Part shown: positions 58,733-64,000 of the stretch, piece by piece
Layout of the letters: each line of letters begins with the position of its first letter
Numbering within the stretch: the first letter of the stretch is position 1
Assembly (NCBI GenBank): GCA_019426215.1
Contig: CM033396.1
Coordinates: forward strand, 31,911,154-31,975,153
DNA length: 64,000 bases
Origin: Buddleja alternifolia
Taxonomy: Eukaryota > Streptophyta > Magnoliopsida > Lamiales > Scrophulariaceae
Direction: 5' to 3'
Translations under genes and position numbers: made by a program
The notes under the pieces: generated by a model
Databases searched by the model: none
The model's input: the letters and a program-made list of their open reading frames with translations, nothing else
Told to the model about the DNA's origin: nothing

Positions 58733-60292
58733 ATTCGCTGCTTCGGATCTGAGATTCAAAATCCGGGTTTACCATCCCCAATCCTAGAATTCTTGTGGGT
58801 AGGGTTACCACTGACCATAGGGTTAACTTTCAAGCTTTTAAAGAAAATGTCCACGGTATAGTCTGGCCAAGACGAGGGATGGAGATATCACGTCTTTGTA
58901 CTTCTCGTTTCCTCTTTTCCATTAACCATAGTGTGGATCAAGACCGTGTTTTAGAAAATGGCCCTTGGAATTTTGATAATGATATGATAATTTTGCAAAA
59001 ATTGCAAGAGTTCGATGATCTTTTAACTGTAAACCTTGAATGGAGTGACATCTACGTTAGGGTTTCGGGTCTACCTCTCAGTCTTATGAATAAAAATGTT
59101 GCAAAAATTATCGGGGATCATATGGGGGGTTTTTATGGACATGGACATGTCAAAAAGTGGTTTTTTCTGGGACTCAACTTTATGTCTCCGAGTCCGCATC
59201 AATGTATGTAAACCGATTTTATGTTTCATGCTTCTAAGTATCTCTGGGGGGTCATGATTTAAAACTTGCTTTCTCTTACGAAAAAATCCCAAATTTTTGT
59301 TATCTGTGCGGTATAATTGGTCATATTGAGGATAGGTGTGAGCTCCGCTATCAAAATTCTTTCGTTCCTCCTCGAGAACACACTCCGTATGGCACATGGC
59401 TTTAGGTATCTAGTCGTCGCTCTCCTATACCGGGGATGTCAACTTTGCACCACCCGGCGCTAGGTTCATCTCAAGGTGAAGGCCAATCTTCAGGTTGGAA
59501 AACTCTGGTGGAAAATCGACCTGCATATCAATCCCTCTCTAATAGCCCGTTGTATCACCCCCCCCCCCTTTAATGTTCGTGGGTCATCAGGGATGTCAGG
59601 GGAGAATAATCTAAATATGAATACTAGCGTCATGTCGAGATCCGGAGCTCGTTGTCGCCTTCAATTGGTGGATGAGTAGGATGATGACCCGATTGATGAC
59701 ACGTTATTACTCCAAAATAGGAATGATGTCCCCATAACTGAGTCGTTTCCTCCTACTAACTATGCCAATCATCCCTATAGTCCTTTCCAACCTTTCATGC
59801 ACGTTCCTAACGTCATGTAGGTTAGTGAAACACCAAACCCTCGTCTTACGCACACCTCACAGTGTCCTTCTCAACTAATTGAGGTTACTGCTTCTATAAT
59901 AGTCACAAGCCATACATGTGATCCTAACTCATCTCATTCGCATCAATCGATGACAGTGGTAACCGATCATATGTCGGCTAAACAACAAACCAAACCGTCC
60001 TTCCCGAGTCATCTAAACAGCCCCCACATTCGAACACAGACCCCGCCATCATCACCTATACTTGTAAATATCCCGTTACAAATTAATGTCTCCTCCCCTA
60101 AGAATCAAAAGTCTCTGGCGGTGAACCGAAAAATTGGTAAAACAAAGAAAAAAAACAAAGTGTCTCCTCTCAAATTTAATAACCAAACTCTCCTTCTCAC
60201 TGATATCCCGGTCTCAAATTTTGCTCATGTCAAGAACTTAACTGAGACCCTTTCACGTATGGATAAGGATTCGGCGGCGGCTGCCGGACTCA
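58733..60292 (+). pseudogene. LINE ORF1, DUF4283 protein with zinc knuckle
   Basis: The DUF4283 region reads VNFQAFKENVHGIVWPRRGM, RFLFSINHSVDQDRVLENGP, WNFDNDMIILQKL and DIYVRVSGLPLSLMNKNVAK. After a frameshift near 59210 a CCHC knuckle follows (FCYLCGIIGHIEDRCE, about 59298-59345). Then comes a long Ser/Pro-rich and basic tail (59950-60290, KIGKTKKKNKVSPLKF). The first part of the protein, normally ahead of VNFQAF, is missing or damaged. ORF1 proteins of this type bind the element RNA. Confidence 0.8.
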
Positions 60293-61325
60293 ATGAATAT
60301 CCTGTCTTGGAACTGCCAAGGATTGAGGGGATCCGGGGCAGTTCAAAATCTGGTGGTCCTTGTCAAGGTCCATAACCCTTCTCTTGTCTTCATTTCAGAG
60401 ACAATATAAATTTGTTATTTTTTATCTTTTAAAAGCTTATTTAAATATGTTTGGTTTTAAAGTTAACTCTATAGGTAAAGGGGACGGTCTCGGTCTTTTG
60501 TGGACCAAAGATGTTGATGTGGTCCTTCAAACTTTTTCTCAATCGCATATTGACGTCCAAGTCTATCGAGGGCAGGGGTCGGAGTCTTGGCGCTTTACTG
60601 GTTTTTATGGTAATCCTGACAGTGCAAAGCGTAAAGAATTTTGGCAACTCCTAGAAAGACTGAGTCAAAATTTATTCTCGCCTTGGCCAGTGGCAGGGAA
60701 CTTCAACGAAATCCTAAGTCAGGATGAAAAAGAAGCTTCCCTCTCTCGGCCTCTTTGGAAAATTCGGGATTTCTGTCACGCTCTGCCAAATTGTGATCTC
60801 CACGATCTCGGTTTTAATGGTCCTAAATTTACTTGGTCGAATAATTGGCCTACTCTTCGTACAGTTAGGCTTAGGCTGGATAGATCTATTGGTAACACTG
60901 GTTGGTCTAATCTGTTTCCGAATACTCGCGTAACAAATCTTGATTCGATAGCATCCGATCACAGACTGATCCTTATTGAGTTAAATCCGCTTGCCTTGCC
61001 TAATACCACTCGAAAAAAATGTAAATTTAAGTTTAAATTGGTTTGGCTTAGGTCGTCTGAGTGTGAAAAGATTATTCGGGAGTCTTGTCTTGATAACAAT
61101 GGGAGGGACCCTACTGAATCAATTTGTCACAATATAAAAAATTGTAGGGTACGCCTTCTAAAATGGAGTCATTTGACTATTAGTGAGACCACTCGTCGTA
61201 TCAAAGAGATAGGAGCAGAAATCCTGGTTCTTCGATCCAGAAAAATCACCACGGACTCTAAGGAATGTGAGTGTACTCTCCGAAGAGAACTAGAGGAGTT
61301 GAGAGCTAGGGAAGAGACGGCTTAG
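60293..61325 (+). pseudogene. LINE ORF2 endonuclease, catalytic Asp changed to Asn
   Basis: It begins MNILSWNCQGLRGSGAVQNL and FISET, the usual endonuclease start, then hits a stop near 60410. It continues in the frame of GFKVNSIGKGDGLGLLWTKD, WRFTGFYGNPD, VAGNFNEILSQDEK, GFNGPKFTWSNN, RLDRSIGN and IASDHRLILIEL. The family motif G-D-F-N is G-N-F-N here (Asn codon 60699-60701), removing a catalytic acidic residue; the SDH motif is intact. It belongs to the exonuclease-endonuclease-phosphatase fold that nicks target DNA. Confidence 0.88.
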
Positions 61326-62812
61326 CATCAACGCAGCCGTGCTCTTTGGTTGAAAGATGGCGACCGTAATACAAATTTTTTTTCATAACTATGCGTCGGA
61401 ACGACGTTGTCATAATAGGATTGATAAAATAAGGGCCATGCGGACTTGACGTCATCCCCACCTTCCTCCAGTGAGGGAGGGATGTGGCAAGAGGACCCTG
61501 ATATCGTTCAGAGTATAATCACGGGCTATTTTCAAAAGATTTTCACATCCACTCAGCCGTTGAATTCAGAAATTGATGATGTTCTAGCTGATGTGCAGTC
61601 GAGGGTCACCCCTGACATGAACGAGATCCTTAGCTGCGAATATTCTAGTGATGAGGTAACCCGTGCATTATCACACATGCATCCCCTTAGATCCCCTGGT
61701 CCCGATGGCATGTCGCCAATATTCTATCAAAAAATTTAGCATGTTATAGGGAAAGATGTTACTGCATGTGTACTTCATATTTTAAATAAAAGGGTCTTGC
61801 CAAATAACTTGAATTTCACTCAAATTGTTCTTATTTTGAAATGTGATAATCCCTCATCGGTTTCCCATTTCAGACGTATTAGTTTATGTAATGTCTTATA
61901 TAAGATTGCTTCGAAAGTCATTGCTAATAGGCTTAAGCCTCTTCTTAACAAAATTATCTCAGAATCTTAATCCGCCTTTGTCCCTGGTCATCTAATCTTC
62001 GATAATGTACTTGTGTCCTTTGAAATTAACCATTACTTGAAGAATAAGTCGTGGGGCAAAGATGGCCATGTCGCGCTTAAATTGGACATGAGTAAAGCAT
62101 ATGATAAGGTGGAGTGGATTTTTCTCGAGAAAGTTTTGGTAAGATTGGGATTTGGGGGGGATTTTATTAGCTTAATAATGTTATGTGTTTCTTCAGTTTC
62201 CTATTCTATTATGCTTACCGGGACTCAATTTGGACATATAAAGCCTCAGAGAGGTATCCGGCAAGGAGATCCTCTGTCGCCTTATTTGTTCTTATTAGTC
62301 GCCGAGGTTCTCAGTTGTTTGATTCAGGCTGCAGAAATCAGGGGGAGATTGAAGGAGTGGCTATAGCGAGACATGCTCCTCGGGTGTCTCATTTATTGTT
62401 CGCAGATGATACAATGATTAATGTTCAATCGAATAATCAGTCGCTGGAGTGTATTCGGGCTATATTAGCAAACTATGAATTAATTTTGGGTCAACAAGTG
62501 AATTTTGAGAAATTTGGGATTGTCTTCAGCAAGAATGTGGCGCAAGACGAAATGGCAGGATTAGCAGATATACTCGGTGTACAAATTCTTGATAAACATG
62601 AGAAACATTTGGGGTTACCATCGGTGGTTGGGCGCTCGAAGAGGGAGATTTTTGCCTCAATCCGTAATCGGATTCAATCACAGATCAATGGGTGGAATTC
62701 TCACTTTCTATCCCAAGCCGGCAAAGAAATTCTTCTAAAGGCAGTTATTCAAGCGATACCGACATATAGTATGAGCTGTTTCAAATTACCCTTTCACTAA
62801 TTTCAGAGATTG
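61326..62812 (+). pseudogene. LINE ORF2 reverse transcriptase
   Basis: Motifs are spread over several frames: SPGPDGMSPIFYQKI, then after a stop LNFTQIVLILKCDN, ISLCNVLYKIASKVIANRLK, SAFVPGHLIFDNVLVSFEI, VALKLDMSKAYDKVEWIFL, PQRGIRQGDPLSPYLFLLVA and, after a frameshift near 62360, HLLFADDTM (about 62392-62418), GQQVNFEKFGIVFSKN and LPSVVGRSKREIF. The catalytic pair F-A-D-D is retained. Stops at about 61325, 61739, 61970 and 62365 make it a pseudogene. Confidence 0.88.
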
Positions 62813-64000
62813 AATAGGATATGGCCAATTATTGGTGGCACAATAGACAAACCAAAAAAATTCATTGGCTTGCTTGGAAGAAGTTGTGTTTGTCAAAGGA
62901 GAAGGGTGGAATAGGGTTTCGGGATTTAAAATCACTCAACATGGTAATGCTAGCCAAGCAAGCGTGGCGCATCTTAACGAAACCAAATTGTTTGGTTAGC
63001 CGACTGTTTAGAGCAAAATACTTTAACAACTCTTCACTTTTTGAGGTAGAATTGGAACACAAGCCGTCTCTCACTTGGCGAGGAATTTGGGAAGCTCGGG
63101 ATTTGGTGTTCTCAGGTATACGGTGGAGAATCGGGTCGGGGGCCCATGCACGTATCTGGACATCGAGATGGATTCCACGACCACCAGATTACACTGTAAC
63201 TACTCGACCCAATAATTTGCCAATGGACACGAGAGTAAATACGTTGATAGATGCGGCAACGAGATGGTGGGATACTACACGAATCAGGGAAATATTCAAC
63301 CCGGAGGATGTGGACAATATTCTTTTTATCCCACTTGGGTCAAATAGTAATCCAGATTCGATCATGTGGCATTATACTCGGAATGGTGACTTCTCGGTGC
63401 GCTCAACTTATCACTTGGCTAGGGATATAGCTCGTCGGTTTGAGCCAAGTTCTTCTACAATCTTATCAAGACCGAGACGAGGGTCCTGGAATTTTGTATA
63501 GCACTACTGAGTTCCATCGAAAGTGAAACTGCATGCATGGAAACTTTGTAAAAATGCGCTCCCTCTTGGTGTGAGTCTGGTGAGAAGAAATATTGAGGGG
63601 ACTGGTTTGTGCCCCTCTTGTCAGTGGGTTTTGGAAGATGATTTTCATGCGGTTCTTGGTTGCACCTTTGTTAGACAGGTATGGGCGGTATCCAACATTT
63701 TATGGCATGAAATTAACTAGTGGACAGGCTCTATAGAAGAATGGTTGAGGGGCCTTTCCACTCGACTACAAGAAGATGATTTCAGGTTGGTGATGGTAAC
63801 GTTATGGTTTATTTGGTTTTATCGAAACTCAAAGCTTATGGATAATTCAGAACCTGATGCTGAAAAATTCATACTCGCAGTGCATCGTCTAATTCATACG
63901 TTTAAGGAGGCGACATTATGCCCCCCTTCTGCGCGTGGCCTCTTTATCAAATGAAAGGTGGGTACCACCCCGCTTTGGTGTTATGAAGATTAACGTTGAT
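62813..64000 (+). pseudogene. LINE ORF2 C-terminal region: zf-RVT and start of RNase H
   Basis: It reads YWWHNRQTKKIHWLAWKKLC, LSKEKGGIGFRDLKSLNMVM, LAKQAWRILTKPNCLVSRLF, then the GSGAHARIWTSRWIP block. The zf-RVT segment follows (WKLCKNALPLGVSLVRRNIE, CPSCQWVLEDDFHAVLGC). In the final 40 bases a frame reads WVPPRFGVMKINVD, the standard entry into the plant LINE RNase H (normally followed by GA). Stops near 63500 and 63720 break the frame. Confidence 0.85.

Larger units (their letters stand above)
58341..64000 (+). mobile_element. Plant L1-type LINE, running off the right edge
   Basis: A pyrimidine-rich leader (about 58341-58730) precedes ORF1 (DUF4283 domain plus CCHC knuckle) and ORF2 (endonuclease, reverse transcriptase, zf-RVT, start of RNase H). 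The order is that of plant L1 elements with an RNase H. The left boundary is approximate, since no target duplication can be seen until the right end is known. Stops and frameshifts show it is inactive. Confidence 0.87.

Overview
The window looks like repeat-dense nuclear DNA of a eudicot plant. The evidence is an AT-rich background, plant-type Ty1/copia and Ty3 retrotransposons primed by tRNA-iMet or tRNA-Asp, a CACTA element with Ulp1/DUF8039 coding sequence, hAT and Mutator-like miniature elements, a plant L1-type LINE, and plant-type host genes. The species cannot be fixed from the sequence. Only three host genes are well supported: an intronless PPR protein (29000-30592, minus), a nuclear tRNA-Ser(AGA) (31886-31967, plus), and a four-exon calcium-regulated mitochondrial ATP-Mg/phosphate carrier (47588-53110, minus). 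The PPR and carrier genes resemble the neighbouring Arabidopsis genes At5g61800 and At5g61810 (APC1), so this may be a conserved gene pair now spread over about 24 kb.

Layout. 1-12520 is a copia element (copia A), split by a Ty3 element of the Athila/Tat type (1631-10598, minus) and rearranged into head-to-head copies. 12536-24172 holds two opposed copies of a second copia family (copia B). Between them lies a truncated CACTA element folded into an almost perfect palindrome (arms 14282-16115 and 16126-17928, 10-nt loop). 24173-24590 is a fragment of Ty3 pol, and 24622-25595 is an intact TRIM. 25600-28999 is mostly noncoding, with one exon-like stretch. The PPR and tRNA genes follow. 32727-36435 is a complete-ended but internally deleted copia element (copia C) with a perfect 5-bp target duplication. 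36727-38577 is a Mutator-like element carrying a nested MITE, and 38930-41149 is a hAT carrying another hAT 12 bp inside its end. 41.2-46.5 kb is AT-rich spacer. A SINE sits at 46502-46695 just downstream of the carrier gene. Beyond the carrier gene lie a TIR element, a solo LTR, a GC-rich hAT, and a LINE that runs off the right edge.

Function. The host genes are organellar or translational housekeeping genes and do not form a common system. Most element ORFs are broken by stops, frameshifts or catalytic substitutions (Ty3 RT D to H, LINE endonuclease D to N), although the Ty3 and copia C integrases keep their D-D-E residues. The most notable feature is structural: two long inverted repeats within 8 kb, one of copia gag and one of CACTA Ulp1 sequence. 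If transcribed, these would make long hairpin RNAs, as in the known maize Mu-killer locus. I found no convincing new enzymatic or defence system. Exon boundaries and identities were read by eye and no database search was run.
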